DNA from: Pseudomonas sp. SCA2728.1_7 | GTDB lineage: Bacteria; Pseudomonadota; Gammaproteobacteria; Pseudomonadales; Pseudomonadaceae | Length of the DNA stretch: 64,000 bases | Direction of reading: 5' to 3' | Assembly (NCBI RefSeq): GCF_018138145.1 | Contig: NZ_CP073104.1 | Span: 744,001 to 808,000 of the forward strand | Shown here: positions 1 through 8,639 of the stretch, one piece after another | Layout: each line of letters starts with the position of its first letter | Position numbering within the stretch: position 1 is the stretch's first letter | Notes under the pieces: generated by a model | Seen by the model: only the letters and a program-made list of their open reading frames with translations | The model's database searches: none | Told to the model about the DNA's origin: nothing | Translations under genes and position numbers: made by a program

Positions 1-11
1 GACATGCCGAA

Positions 12-752
12 ATGAGCTCAGGAAAAATCCTCGTCACAGGTGCGGCAGGAAAGATCGGCAATGCTTTTTGGCAAGAGCGCGACGATAAATCCGATTTGCG
101 TTTGGCCGATCTAGACGTAACAGCACTTCCGGGCTCGGCACAGCGTTTCACTCTCGATGTCACGGATCAAGCCAGTTGCCTTCGAGCTTGCGAAGGTATC
201 CATACCGTCATCCATCTAGCTGCTGACCCAAATCCGGACGCCGATTTCATGGCCTCACTGCTTCCAGTGAACATTGTGGGCACTTACAACATGCTGTTCG
301 CCGCAAAGGCACAAGGCTGCAAGCGCTTCATATTTGCGAGCAGTGCCCAAGTGATCGAAGGATATCCAACGGATGTTCAGATACAGGAATGCATGGCACC
401 TAAACCAGGCAATCTCTACGGCGTCAGCAAGGCGTTTGGAGAAGCTTTGGCTTCGATGTATGCAAACGACGGACAGATGACGACCATCGCAGTCCGTATT
501 GCCAACGTAGCCAAATTTCAACAAGGGGAGACCCACAGTCCCAGAGACGTCGCGGCCTTCATCAGTTTTAGAGATGTTGTCGCGCTACTCAATAATTGCG
601 TTGAAGCCGAGCTAAAGGGATTCCACGTTATTCATGGGGTCTCAGATAACCGCTATAAGCGCCTCTCTATTGATCAGAGTAGAAAAATTGTCGGATATGC
701 TCCCATTGATGATGGGTTTGAGATTTTGGAAGGAGGCGCTCAATCTGATTGA
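12..752 (+). CDS. NAD-dependent epimerase/dehydratase, uronate dehydrogenase-like
   Basis: This is a 246-residue extended-SDR protein. The N-terminal Rossmann motif TGAAGKIG (residues 9-16) binds NAD(P). The catalytic signature YGVSK (near residue 136), with the upstream SSAQ serine, matches the YxxxK pair of sugar epimerases and dehydrogenases. The C-terminal NRYKRLS...GYAP segment resembles hexuronate dehydrogenases of the Udh type, so oxidation of a sugar or sugar acid is likely, but the substrate cannot be read from sequence. The ATG at 12 gives a complete Rossmann strand. No related gene follows directly, so it looks like a lone gene or the end of an operon beginning left of the window. 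Confidence 0.75.
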   Translation: MSSGKILVTGAAGKIGNAFWQERDDKSDLRLADLDVTALPGSAQRFTLDVTDQASCLRACEGIHTVIHLAADPNPDADFMASLLPVNIVGTYNMLFAAKAQGCKRFIFASSAQVIEGYPTDVQIQECMAPKPGNLYGVSKAFGEALASMYANDGQMTTIAVRIANVAKFQQGETHSPRDVAAFISFRDVVALLNNCVEAELKGFHVIHGVSDNRYKRLSIDQSRKIVGYAPIDDGFEILEGGAQSD

Positions 753-925
753 ACGCACACTTCCTCTGAGAAGGTCACCGTGATGCGCCGGGAAAACGTG
801 CTGGTTTAATGATTGGCAGACGCTCACGACCACCGCTTCCGGCCCGAAGCTGACAGTGGAGGGCATGCGGTTGCTTCGATGCTTTTCAATGAACGTCATC
901 AGAACTCGACAAGGAGACGTCCCCC

Positions 926-1411
926 ATGACCAAGCCAATGCTTCATTTGATGTCAGGCAAGATTGCATCCGGTAAATCGACGTTGGCCAAGTCCTTGGCG
1001 TCTGAACGGTCGGCCATTTTGATGAGTGAGGATTATTGGCTCTCAAGGCTTTACCCTGATCAGATCCAGTCAGTGGCCGATTACGTGAGGCTTGCGCGTC
1101 AGATTCGGGCACTGGTGGGCCCGCTTGTCATCGATGTGCTGAAGGCTGGCGTGACTGTGGTTCTGGATTTCCCGGCCAACACTCCAGAGGATCGGCAGTG
1201 GTTACGCGGTCTGGCTGACGCTGCCGAAATTCCCCACTGTTTCCATTACATCGAAGTGGATGATGAGACCTGTCGGGGCAGGCTACATCGGCGCAATGGC
1301 CGCGCCGAGCATGAGTTTAGAGCAAGCGACGCTGAGTTCGATTTGATAACGAGCTACTTTCGTGCTCCAGATACGAATGAGGGGATATGGATTGAAATTC
1401 ACCGACACTGA
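926..1411 (+). CDS. small AAA/zeta-toxin-like P-loop kinase
   Basis: This 161-residue P-loop NTPase has a Walker A motif (SGKIASGKST, residues 10-19) almost at the N terminus. A hydrophobic strand ending in VVLDFPAN (around residue 77) is a probable Walker B or acceptor site, and the basic stretch GRLHRRNGR (near 115-123) is a likely lid. The architecture is that of small-molecule kinases of the AAA_33/zeta-like group, which phosphorylate nucleosides, sugars or antibiotics. AAGGAG lies about 9 bases before the ATG at 926. No antitoxin-like partner is visible, so a housekeeping or resistance kinase is more likely than a toxin. Confidence 0.7.
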   Translation: MTKPMLHLMSGKIASGKSTLAKSLASERSAILMSEDYWLSRLYPDQIQSVADYVRLARQIRALVGPLVIDVLKAGVTVVLDFPANTPEDRQWLRGLADAAEIPHCFHYIEVDDETCRGRLHRRNGRAEHEFRASDAEFDLITSYFRAPDTNEGIWIEIHRH

Positions 1412-1423
1412 AGGGCGGTCATA

Positions 1424-1588
1424 TTGCTTGGAGTTAGTTATCTGGAACGTCTGCTTCTAGCGGCGCAGGTGATCGTTGATGCAATAGAAGTGGCCTCGCT
1501 GATTAACTTCCTGTTGAGCGAGGGGGCTTCCTTCGTTACTGGCCAAGTGATCAGCGTCGATGGGGGAGGGAGTCTCGGTGGGAAATAG
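1424..1588 (+). pseudogene. C-terminal remnant of a short-chain dehydrogenase
   Basis: The frame ending at the TAG of 1586-1588 encodes a typical SDR C terminus: the EVASLINFLLSEGASFVTGQ segment is followed by VISVDGGGSL. In intact SDRs this is the last 35 or so residues, with the TGQ...VDGG cofactor-loop signature. Nothing upstream in this frame encodes the Rossmann fold or the YxxxK active site, and the frame has no plausible start. I read this as the stump left by a deletion or recombination that also placed the kinase gene next to it. Confidence 0.7.
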
Positions 1589-1812
1589 CGATATGAAGCG
1601 GATTTTCAGCCTGCGTTGTTAATCTGTCAGTCTGCGGTCTCGAAGCGCTCGACAGACGAAATCGGCCAGAAGCGGTCGGTGGACAAAGACCTTCACAGGG
1701 AAAAAGCGTCGCCCTTTACCAAGAGGCTGCCCCATGGATGTTATTGCCGATTACTCAAAACACCATCGACCTTGCGCGGGCGTATGCGCTGCCGCAGTGA
1801 AGGAGGGGAAAC

Positions 1813-2202
1813 ATGATAGGTAAACGTTTATTAGGTATGGTCGCATTGGCAGGATTACTTGCAGGAGGAGCCGTGGCCGACGAGGAAAAAGGCTTGGTGG
1901 TGCGCATCGCGCAACTCGAAATCGATCCTGCACAGGTTGCGGCCTATCAAGCCGCAGTCAAAGAAGAGATCTCAGAATCGACTCGAACAGAGCCGGGCGT
2001 TATATCAATCTATGCTGTCGCCGAAGTCGACCGCCCGAACTGGTTTCATTTCTTCGAAATCTACGCCAGCGATTCGGCATACCGAAGCCATATCGAATCG
2101 CCGCACTTCAAAAAGTACGCCGTTACCACGCAGTCGATGATTGTGTCGAAGCGCTTGATTGAAACCACGCCAATCGAGCTCAGCCCCCGGCCTGCACCGT
2201 AA
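1813..2202 (+). CDS. exported antibiotic biosynthesis monooxygenase (ABM) domain protein
   Basis: This is a 129-residue protein. Residues 1-22 form a clear signal peptide (basic start, LLGMVALAGLLAGGA core, cleavage near AVA-DE). The rest is one ABM ferredoxin-like domain: VVRIAQLEIDPAQ, a central EPGVISIYAV strand, and the FFEIYASDSAYRSHIESPHF segment with the family's HxxSPHF-type ending. Most ABM proteins are cytoplasmic quinol or polyketide monooxygenases, or anti-oxidant YgiN-like enzymes. A periplasmic copy suggests quinone or reactive-aldehyde handling outside the membrane (inference). GAAGGAGGGG precedes the ATG, and a hairpin follows the stop. Confidence 0.75.
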   Translation: MIGKRLLGMVALAGLLAGGAVADEEKGLVVRIAQLEIDPAQVAAYQAAVKEEISESTRTEPGVISIYAVAEVDRPNWFHFFEIYASDSAYRSHIESPHFKKYAVTTQSMIVSKRLIETTPIELSPRPAP

Positions 2203-2204
2203 CA

Positions 2205-2248
2205 GCCCAGTTCGAAAAAGAGTTTCGCACTGGGCGGGCTGGCTTTTT
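2205..2248 (+). terminator. hairpin after ABM gene
   Basis: GCCCAGT pairs with ACTGGGC around a second stem (CGAAA/TTTCG). Together they form a stem of about 12 bp with a short loop, starting right after the stop codon at 2202. A CTTTTT run follows about 8 bases after the stem. Confidence 0.6.
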
Positions 2249-2306
2249 AAATGGAGGAAAGTGATGAAAAGGGATGAGTTCGACGCAGACCTTGCGGTTC
2301 ACGTTT

Positions 2307-2336
2307 AACTACACTAAATGGCCGTTTAGTCGAGTT
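2307..2336 (+). promoter_or_regulatory. operator-like palindrome upstream of DUF985 gene
   Basis: The core ACTAAA-N-GGCC-N-TTTAGT (2313-2330) is self-complementary in 16 of 18 positions. The dyad extends outward to AACT/AGTT with a two-base mismatch. It lies about 50 bp upstream of the ATG at 2380, a typical position for a TetR-type operator. No regulator gene of that class is adjacent. Confidence 0.55.
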
Positions 2337-2379
2337 AACGTAAAATAGCATCATATTCTACGGAGAAAAGACCATAATC

Positions 2380-2889
2380 ATGCGTGAAGCCAAAGCTAGA
2401 GACGTTATCAAAACGTTGGATCTGCAGCCTCACCTCGAAGGTGGCTATTTCCGCAGAACCTATCAAGCCGATCATCGCGACCCACTCGAAACCCCCAGCG
2501 GTCCACGGTATCTGATGACCTCGATTTACTATCTGCTGGATCAGCAATCACCGGTGGGCCAGTTTCATTTCAATCGATCCGACATCCTGCATTATTTCCA
2601 CCTGGGCGACGCCATTGAGTACAGCCTGATTCATGCTGATGGCTCGTTGCAGACATTGGTAATGGGCACCGACATTCTGGCAGGACAGCTTTTGCAATTA
2701 CACGTACCGGGTGGACTATGGAAAGCTTCGCGGTTGCTCGAAGGCGAAAACGGATTTGGGCTGATCAGCGAAGCCGTTTCGCCAGGATTTGATTTTGCCG
2801 ATATGGAACTGGGTGATCGGCAGAAACTCACGCAACAATTTCCACAGCATCGAACGCTGATTGAAAAGCTGACGCGTGATGAGGGTTGA
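2380..2889 (+). CDS. DUF985 cupin-fold protein
   Basis: This 169-residue protein matches the DUF985 cupin family throughout. The N-terminal LDLQPHLEGGYFRRTYQAD segment is a family hallmark. The double-stranded beta-helix follows, with QFHFNRSDILHYFHLGD (about residues 62-78) and the LLQLHVPGG strand (about 106-114). Members are single-domain cupins related to yeast YML079w; their substrates are unknown, and sugar or isomerase-type roles have been guessed. CGGAG precedes the ATG, and the palindrome at 2307-2336 suggests repression by a small-molecule regulator. Confidence 0.85.
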   Translation: MREAKARDVIKTLDLQPHLEGGYFRRTYQADHRDPLETPSGPRYLMTSIYYLLDQQSPVGQFHFNRSDILHYFHLGDAIEYSLIHADGSLQTLVMGTDILAGQLLQLHVPGGLWKASRLLEGENGFGLISEAVSPGFDFADMELGDRQKLTQQFPQHRTLIEKLTRDEG

Positions 2890-3103
2890 GCGCCGTCGAA
2901 TTCAAGGAAAAGCTGTGGATCGGATTAAGGTCGATTCTGCAGGTTGAAATCCACTGTGCAACCGGGCTGATCTCGAAACATCTTGTTACGTGTAATGTAT
3001 ATTATGTTAAATCAAGTATTGCGCTATGCGCCCTTGCAGCAACGTCTGTTTCCATTTCGACAATCCATCAGCACCTGTAGATCTCAGCAACCACCTGCAT
3101 CGT

Positions 3104-4285
3104 TTAACGCATTCCCGCCCCTTGCTGATACTCACGCGGCGTACAACCAAACTCCCGTCGAAACACCGTGTGCAAATACTGCGCAGATTTAAACCCACAA
3201 CTTCGCGCAACGTCGGCAATCACCGAGTCGGTACTTGTCAGGCCCTTGGTAGCCGCAGCCAATTTGAAACGCAGTATCTCGTCATGCACGCTACACCCTC
3301 GCTCAGCACGAAAATGCGCTTCAAGTGATGAACGCGACACACCGACATAAGCCGCCACCTGCGCTGTTTTAATGCCTTGGCAAGCATATTGGCGGATGAA
3401 CAACAGCGCTTGCATAACGTACGGATTGCCCAAAGGCTGGTGCAAACTCGACACCTGCACGTTGACCGCATCCGGCGGGATCAGGATCTGCGTGCCGGTC
3501 GACGGCATGCCGTGCAGCATCTGGTGGAGCAATTGCGCGGCGGTTCGGCCCATGGTTTCCGTGCCCTGTATTACCGAACTCAGAGGCACTCGAGTCAAAC
3601 TGCGGGTCAGCGGGTCGTTGTCGATGCCGATCAATGCCACTTGCTCCGGTACGGCGATGCCGGCGGTCAGGCAGGCTTGCAGCAACTGGCGCGCGCGGGC
3701 GTCGCTGACGGCGATGATGCCGATGGGTTTGGGCAGGCTCTGCAGCCAGGCGATCAGTTGTTCGACGGCGCTGTCCCAGAGCGGTGCGCTGGTGCCCATG
3801 CCGCGATAGATTTCGCCGTGCAAACCATCGCGTTTCATCAGTTTGCGAAAGGCTTTCTCGCGCTCCTGCGCCCAACGATTGGCTTGCGCTTCAGGCAGGC
3901 TGAAGCAGGCAAAACGTTGCAGTCCTGCCTCTATCAAATGCGTGTAAGCCAGTGTCATCAGCGCGTTGTTATCGGTGGCGACGTAGGGAATCGCTTTTGG
4001 ATAGGCGCGCTTATCCTCGTACGAGCCCCCTACTGCTACCACCGGCATCTGGATATCAGCCAGCGCCTCGCCAATCAGCGGATCGTCGAAGTCGGCGATG
4101 ATGCCGTCGCCCTGCCAGCGCTCGATACCTTTCAAGCGACAGAGAAAATCCTCTTCGAGAAACAGGTCCCAGGAGGCGCGGGTGCTGCTCAGGTAGTTGC
4201 CGATGCCGCTGATGATCCCACGGTCATAGATCTTGCTGCCGTTGAACAGCAGGGCGATGCGGTGAACAGGCGGTACGGTTTTCAT
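3104..4285 (-). CDS. xylR: XylR, xylose-responsive AraC-family regulator
   Basis: This 393-residue protein has the two-part layout of XylR. A LacI/periplasmic-binding-like sugar domain spans about residues 8-270 ([20 protein letters not shown] at the start, [23 protein letters not shown] near 220-240). A C-terminal AraC double helix-turn-helix follows ([17 protein letters not shown], then [24 protein letters not shown]). In this family D-xylose binds the sugar domain, and the protein then activates xylose genes. It is divergent from xylA, whose promoter it most likely controls from the 175-bp shared region. Confidence 0.95.
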   Translation of the reverse strand: MKTVPPVHRIALLFNGSKIYDRGIISGIGNYLSSTRASWDLFLEEDFLCRLKGIERWQGDGIIADFDDPLIGEALADIQMPVVAVGGSYEDKRAYPKAIPYVATDNNALMTLAYTHLIEAGLQRFACFSLPEAQANRWAQEREKAFRKLMKRDGLHGEIYRGMGTSAPLWDSAVEQLIAWLQSLPKPIGIIAVSDARARQLLQACLTAGIAVPEQVALIGIDNDPLTRSLTRVPLSSVIQGTETMGRTAAQLLHQMLHGMPSTGTQILIPPDAVNVQVSSLHQPLGNPYVMQALLFIRQYACQGIKTAQVAAYVGVSRSSLEAHFRAERGCSVHDEILRFKLAAATKGLTSTDSVIADVARSCGFKSAQYLHTVFRREFGCTPREYQQGAGMR

Positions 4286-4460
4286 TGTTCTTGTGCTTGT
4301 CCCGGGCCCCTTTTCACAGAGGCGATTGGCACAGACTAGGCGCCTGGCCGAAGAAGCTCAATACGCAAAATCGCACTCGGCGTTGATGTTTTTCATAATC
4401 AGCAGGGTCGGGGCCGTTGCTAGTATCGAGACACCGCCAAGAACAACAAGGACAAGGTCC
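4286..4460 (+). promoter_or_regulatory. xylR/xylA divergent promoter region
   Basis: This 175-bp intergenic region must hold both promoters and the XylR operators. An AT-rich patch (TTGATGTTTTTCATAATC, about 4383-4400) stands out from otherwise GC-rich sequence and is the best candidate for the activator or polymerase site. I cannot define XylR half-sites with confidence. Confidence 0.45.
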
Positions 4461-5777
4461 ATGCAGTATTTCCCCGATGTCGATGCGATTCGCTACGAAG
4501 GTCCAGACAGCGATTCTCCCCTCTCCTTTCGTCACTACGACGCCAACAAACTCATCCTCGGCAAACCCATGCGCGAACACCTGCGCATGGCCGCCTGTTA
4601 CTGGCACACGTTCGTTTGGCCGGGCTCCGATGTGTTCGGTGCGGGGACGTTCAAGCGCCCATGGCAACACGCCGGCGACCCGATGGAACTGACGATCGGC
4701 AAAGCCGCAGCCGCTTTCGAATTCTTCTCCAAACTGGGTATCGACTATTACTGCTTCCATGACACCGATGTCGCCCCGGAAGGCAGCTCTCTGAAGGAAT
4801 ACCGAAACCACTTCGCGCAGATGGTTGATCACCTCGAGCAACACCAGGAAGCCAGCGGCATCAAGCTGCTGTGGGGCACCGCCAATTGCTTCAGCAACCC
4901 GCGTTTCGCTGCCGGCGCCGCGAGCAACCCGGATCCGGAAGTGTTCGCCTGCGCCGCTGCTCAGGTGTTCAGCGCGATGAACGCGACCCATCGCCTGAAA
5001 GGCGCCAACTACGTGTTGTGGGGCGGCCGCGAAGGCTACGAAACCCTGCTCAACACGGACTTGAAGCGTGAACGCGAACAGCTCGGCCGCTTTATGCGCA
5101 TGGTGGTCGAGCACAAGCACAAGATCGGTTTTACCGGCGACTTGCTGATCGAGCCCAAACCGCAGGAGCCGACCAAGCATCAATACGATTACGACAGCGC
5201 CACCGTGTTCGGCTTTCTCCAGCAGTTCGGACTGGAGCACGAAATCAAGGTCAACATCGAGGCCAACCACGCGACACTGGCTGGGCACAGCTTCCATCAC
5301 GAGATTGCCACGGCCGTCTCGCTGGGGATTTTCGGCAGCATCGACGCCAACCGCGGTGATCCGCAAAATGGCTGGGACACCGATCAATTCTCCAACAGCG
5401 TCGAAGAAATGACCCTGGCCACCTACGAAATCCTCAAGGCCGGCGGGTTCAAGAATGGCGGATTCAATTTCGACTCCAAGGTGCGCCGGCAAAGCCTTGA
5501 TCAGATCGATCTGTTCCATGGCCACGTCGGCGCCATGGACGTTCTCGCCCTGTCGCTGGAGCGCGCAGCGGCCATGGTGCAGAACGACGAACTGCAACGG
5601 CTCAAGGATCAACGCTACGCCGGTTGGCAGCAGCCGTTCGGGCAGGCGGTGATGGCCGGTGACTTCAACCTTGAGTCGTTGGCCGAGCACGCGTTCACCA
5701 ACGAGTTGAACCCGCAAGCCGTCAGCGGCCGCCAGGAAATGCTCGAGAACATCGTTAACCGCTTTATTTATCGCTGA
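4461..5777 (+). CDS. xylA: xylose isomerase
   Basis: This 438-residue enzyme converts D-xylose to D-xylulose. The ATG at 4461 gives the canonical start [14 protein letters not shown]; an open frame extends further upstream but is unlike the family. Active-site blocks are present: [10 protein letters not shown] (catalytic His, metal side), [27 protein letters not shown] (metal-binding Glu/Lys) and [17 protein letters not shown]. Asp-rich [19 protein letters not shown] closes the metal centre. The length matches class II isomerases. It is first in the xylA-xylFGH group under XylR. No xylulokinase is in the window, so xylB must be elsewhere or the last step differs. Confidence 0.97.
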   Translation: MQYFPDVDAIRYEGPDSDSPLSFRHYDANKLILGKPMREHLRMAACYWHTFVWPGSDVFGAGTFKRPWQHAGDPMELTIGKAAAAFEFFSKLGIDYYCFHDTDVAPEGSSLKEYRNHFAQMVDHLEQHQEASGIKLLWGTANCFSNPRFAAGAASNPDPEVFACAAAQVFSAMNATHRLKGANYVLWGGREGYETLLNTDLKREREQLGRFMRMVVEHKHKIGFTGDLLIEPKPQEPTKHQYDYDSATVFGFLQQFGLEHEIKVNIEANHATLAGHSFHHEIATAVSLGIFGSIDANRGDPQNGWDTDQFSNSVEEMTLATYEILKAGGFKNGGFNFDSKVRRQSLDQIDLFHGHVGAMDVLALSLERAAAMVQNDELQRLKDQRYAGWQQPFGQAVMAGDFNLESLAEHAFTNELNPQAVSGRQEMLENIVNRFIYR

Positions 5778-5926
5778 TCAAATAGGGAGTCTACGGGCGC
5801 ATCGACGCGGTGACATTTCTACGACAAATCTGTGCCTGCGGCGTCTGCGGATTCTCTACAGTTTTACCAGCCCGATACTCATCGTCAGGCCGTGTCTTTC
5901 CAACAACAATAAAAGGACGCCCCACT

Positions 5927-6928
5927 ATGAAGAATGTAAAACGCACGCTATTGGCCACTGCCCTGGCGCTGTTGTCACTGCCGGTGATGGCTGACGCTGC
6001 CCACCCGAAAATCGGTTTCTCCATCGATGATTTGCGCCTGGAACGCTGGTCGCGTGACAGGGATTACTTCGTCGCGGCAGCGGAAAAAATGGATGCCAAG
6101 GTCTTCGTGCAGTCGGCCGATGCAAACGAGCAAAAACAAATTTCCCAGATCGAAAACCTGATTTCCCGGGGTGTCGATGTCATCGTCATCGTGCCGTTCA
6201 ACGCCACGGTGCTGACCAACGCGGTGGCCGAAGCGAAGAAAGCCGGGATCAAAGTCGTGTCCTATGATCGTCTGATCCTCAACGCCGATGTCGACGCCTA
6301 TATTTCCTTCGATAACGAAAAAGTCGGCGAGATGCAGGCCAGCGGCGTCCTGAAAGCGGCGCCCAAGGGCAATTACTTTTTGCTCGGTGGTGCGCCCACC
6401 GATAACAACGCCAAGATCCTCCGCGAAGGCCAGATGAAAGTGCTGCAACCGGCCATCGACAAGGGTGATATCAAGATCGTCGGCCAGCAGTGGGTGAAGG
6501 AATGGAACCCGACCGAAGCGCTGAGCATTGTTGAAAACGCCCTGACCCGCAACGACAACAAAATCGACGGCATCGTCGCTTCCAACGACGCCACGGCGGG
6601 CGGCGCCATTCAGGCACTGGCGGCGCAGCAACTGGCCGGCAAGGTGCCGATTTCCGGGCAGGACGCTGACCTTGCTGCTGTTAAACGTGTGATCGCCGGC
6701 ACGCAAACCATGACCGTTTACAAGCCGCTGAAACTCATCGCCAGCGAAGCCGCCAAGCTCTCGGTACAACTGGCGCGCAACGAAAAACCCGCCTTCAGCT
6801 CGCAGTACGACAACGGCAGCAAAAAAGTCGACACCATCCTGCTCACGCCCACCCCGCTGACCAAGGACAACATCGACCTGCTCGAACAGGACGGCTTCTA
6901 CACCAAGGCGCAAATCGCCGGGAAGTGA
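5927..6928 (+). CDS. xylF: D-xylose ABC transporter, periplasmic binding protein
   Basis: This 333-residue periplasmic binding protein has a signal peptide (MKNVKRTLLATALALLSLPVMADA) followed by the type I sugar-binding fold. It begins HPKIGFSIDDLRLERWSRD, characteristic of XylF, and continues with SRGVDVIVIVPFNATVL, SYDRLILNADVDAYISFDN and GIVASNDATAGGAIQAL. It captures D-xylose for the XylGH membrane complex. The ATG at 5927 follows AAAGGA and starts the signal peptide; the open frame upstream is not coding-like. It sits 149 bp after xylA. Confidence 0.95.
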   Translation: MKNVKRTLLATALALLSLPVMADAAHPKIGFSIDDLRLERWSRDRDYFVAAAEKMDAKVFVQSADANEQKQISQIENLISRGVDVIVIVPFNATVLTNAVAEAKKAGIKVVSYDRLILNADVDAYISFDNEKVGEMQASGVLKAAPKGNYFLLGGAPTDNNAKILREGQMKVLQPAIDKGDIKIVGQQWVKEWNPTEALSIVENALTRNDNKIDGIVASNDATAGGAIQALAAQQLAGKVPISGQDADLAAVKRVIAGTQTMTVYKPLKLIASEAAKLSVQLARNEKPAFSSQYDNGSKKVDTILLTPTPLTKDNIDLLEQDGFYTKAQIAGK

Positions 6929-6950
6929 TCTCCGGTAATGCGAAAACCCT

Positions 6951-7039
6951 TGTGGGAGCGAGCCTGCTCGCGAATGCGGCTTGTCAGTCAACGAAGCATT
7001 GTCTGAACTGACGCTTTCGCGAGCAGGCTCGCTCCCACC
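6951..7039. repeat. inverted pair of Pseudomonas REP elements (REPIN)
   Basis: TGTGGGAGCGAGCCTGCTCG at 6951-6970 faces its near-perfect inverse (CGAGCAGGCTCGCTCCCAC) at about 7020-7038. Between the two is a 40-50 base spacer. This is the standard P. fluorescens-group REP sequence arranged as a REPIN. It lies between xylF and xylG, so folded RNA here could stabilise the upstream xylF message and reduce read-through. Confidence 0.9.
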
Positions 7040-7082
7040 CAGGTTCAGTGGTGTGTGAGTCTTTGATATACGAGCCCTGCCC

Positions 7083-8639
7083 ATGTCCGACTATCTGCTG
7101 CAAATGAACGGCATCGTCAAAACCTTCGGCGGTGTCAAAGCGCTCAACGGCATCGACATCAAGGTCAGGCCCGGCGAGTGCGTTGGCCTGTGCGGCGAGA
7201 ATGGCGCCGGCAAGTCCACGCTGATGAAGATCCTCTCGGCGGTCTACCCGCACGGCACCTGGGACGGTGAAATCCTCTGGGACGGGCAACCGCTCAGGGC
7301 GCAATCGATCAGCGAAACGGAAGCTGCCGGCATCGTCATCATTCATCAGGAATTGACGCTGGTGCCCGACCTGTCGGTGGCCGAAAACATCTTCATGGGC
7401 CATGAACTGACGCTGCCCGGCGGACGGATGAATTACCCGGCGATGATTCACCGCGCCGAAGCGCTGATGCGCGAACTGAAAGTCCCCGACATGAACGTTT
7501 CGCTGCCGGTTTCGCAGTACGGCGGCGGCTATCAGCAACTGGTGGAAATCGCCAAAGCCCTGAACAAGAAAGCCCGGCTGCTGATCCTCGACGAGCCTTC
7601 ATCGGCCTTGAGCCGTTCAGAAATCGAGGTGTTGCTGAATATCATCCGCGACCTCAAAGCCAAGGGCGTTGCCTGCGTCTACATCTCGCACAAACTCGAT
7701 GAAGTGGCGGCCGTGTGCGACACCATTTCGGTGATCCGTGACGGCAAACACATCGCCACCACCGCCATGGCCGACATGGACATTGCGCAGATCATCACGC
7801 AGATGGTCGGACGGGAAATGAGCAACCTCTACCCCAGCGAACCACACGACATTGGCGAGGTGATTTTCGAGGCCCGTCACATCACCTGCTACGACGTCGA
7901 CAATCCCAAGCGCAAACGGGTTGACGATATTTCCTTCGTCCTCAAGCGCGGCGAGATCCTCGGCATCGCCGGGCTGGTTGGTGCTGGGCGCACCGAACTG
8001 GTGACCGCACTGTTCGGCGCTTACCCCGGCCGCTATGAGGGTGAAGTCTGGCTGGATGGTCATCCCATCGACACGCGCACGCCGCTCAAGTCTATCCGCG
8101 CCGGCCTGTGCCTGGTGCCGGAAGACCGCAAGCACCAGGGCATCATTCCGGATCTGGGCGTCGGCCAGAACATCACCCTCGCTGTGCTGGACAACTACTC
8201 GAAGCTGACCCGCATCGATGCCGAAGCCGAACTGGGCAGCATCGATAAGGAGATTTCGCGCCTGCACCTCAAGACCGCCAGCCCGTTCCTGCCGATCACC
8301 AGTCTGTCCGGTGGCAATCAACAAAAGGCCGTGCTGGCGAAGATGCTGCTGGCCAAACCCCGAGTGCTGATTCTCGATGAGCCGACCCGAGGCGTGGACG
8401 TCGGCGCCAAATACGAAATCTACAAGTTGATGGGCGCGCTGGCCGCCGCCGGCGTGTCGATCATCATGGTCTCGTCGGAGCTGGCCGAAGTGCTCGGCGT
8501 TTCCGACCGGGTGCTGGTAATCGGCGAAGGCCAGTTGCGCGGCGACTTCATCAACCATGATCTGACACAGGAACAGGTACTCGCCGCCGCCCTCAGCCAG
8601 CCTGGCAGCCATAACAATAATGATCGGAAATCCGCGTAA
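7083..8639 (+). CDS. xylG: D-xylose ABC transporter, ATP-binding protein
   Basis: This 518-residue sugar ATPase has tandem ABC domains. The first has Walker [10 protein letters not shown] (about residues 39-47) and Walker [12 protein letters not shown]. Its signature is [15 protein letters not shown] rather than LSGGQ. The second has a degenerate Walker A (GLVGAGRTE), signature [15 protein letters not shown] and [13 protein letters not shown]. One consensus and one degenerate nucleotide site is normal for the Mgl/Rbs/Xyl class. It energises xylose import with XylF and XylH. The ATG at 7083 follows the REPIN, and the stop codon abuts xylH. Confidence 0.96.
   Translation: MSDYLLQMNGIVKTFGGVKALNGIDIKVRPGECVGLCGENGAGKSTLMKILSAVYPHGTWDGEILWDGQPLRAQSISETEAAGIVIIHQELTLVPDLSVAENIFMGHELTLPGGRMNYPAMIHRAEALMRELKVPDMNVSLPVSQYGGGYQQLVEIAKALNKKARLLILDEPSSALSRSEIEVLLNIIRDLKAKGVACVYISHKLDEVAAVCDTISVIRDGKHIATTAMADMDIAQIITQMVGREMSNLYPSEPHDIGEVIFEARHITCYDVDNPKRKRVDDISFVLKRGEILGIAGLVGAGRTELVTALFGAYPGRYEGEVWLDGHPIDTRTPLKSIRAGLCLVPEDRKHQGIIPDLGVGQNITLAVLDNYSKLTRIDAEAELGSIDKEISRLHLKTASPFLPITSLSGGNQQKAVLAKMLLAKPRVLILDEPTRGVDVGAKYEIYKLMGALAAAGVSIIMVSSELAEVLGVSDRVLVIGEGQLRGDFINHDLTQEQVLAAALSQPGSHNNNDRKSA

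Noticed and set aside
926..1411. zeta toxin of a toxin-antitoxin pair
   Set aside because: No short antitoxin gene lies next to it, and the protein is smaller than zeta toxins.
1616..1816. 66-codon frame before the ABM gene
   Set aside because: The composition is basic and low in coding character, no ribosome site precedes it, and it overlaps the well-supported ABM start.
2263..2304. 14-codon frame after GGAGGAAAG
   Set aside because: The ribosome site is strong but the peptide is very short, not coupled to a gene, and lies just before the palindrome. It may be a relic; I would not call a gene.
4314..5717. 467-codon open frame antisense to xylA
   Set aside because: It mirrors the codon structure of the well-supported xylA gene and has no recognisable domain. 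Long antisense frames are expected in GC-rich genes; similar ones over xylG, xylF, the aldehyde dehydrogenases and transketolase were left out for the same reason.
6951..7039. ordinary transcription terminator between xylF and xylG
   Set aside because: The sequence is the known REP consensus in inverted pairs, with a long spacer and no T-run.
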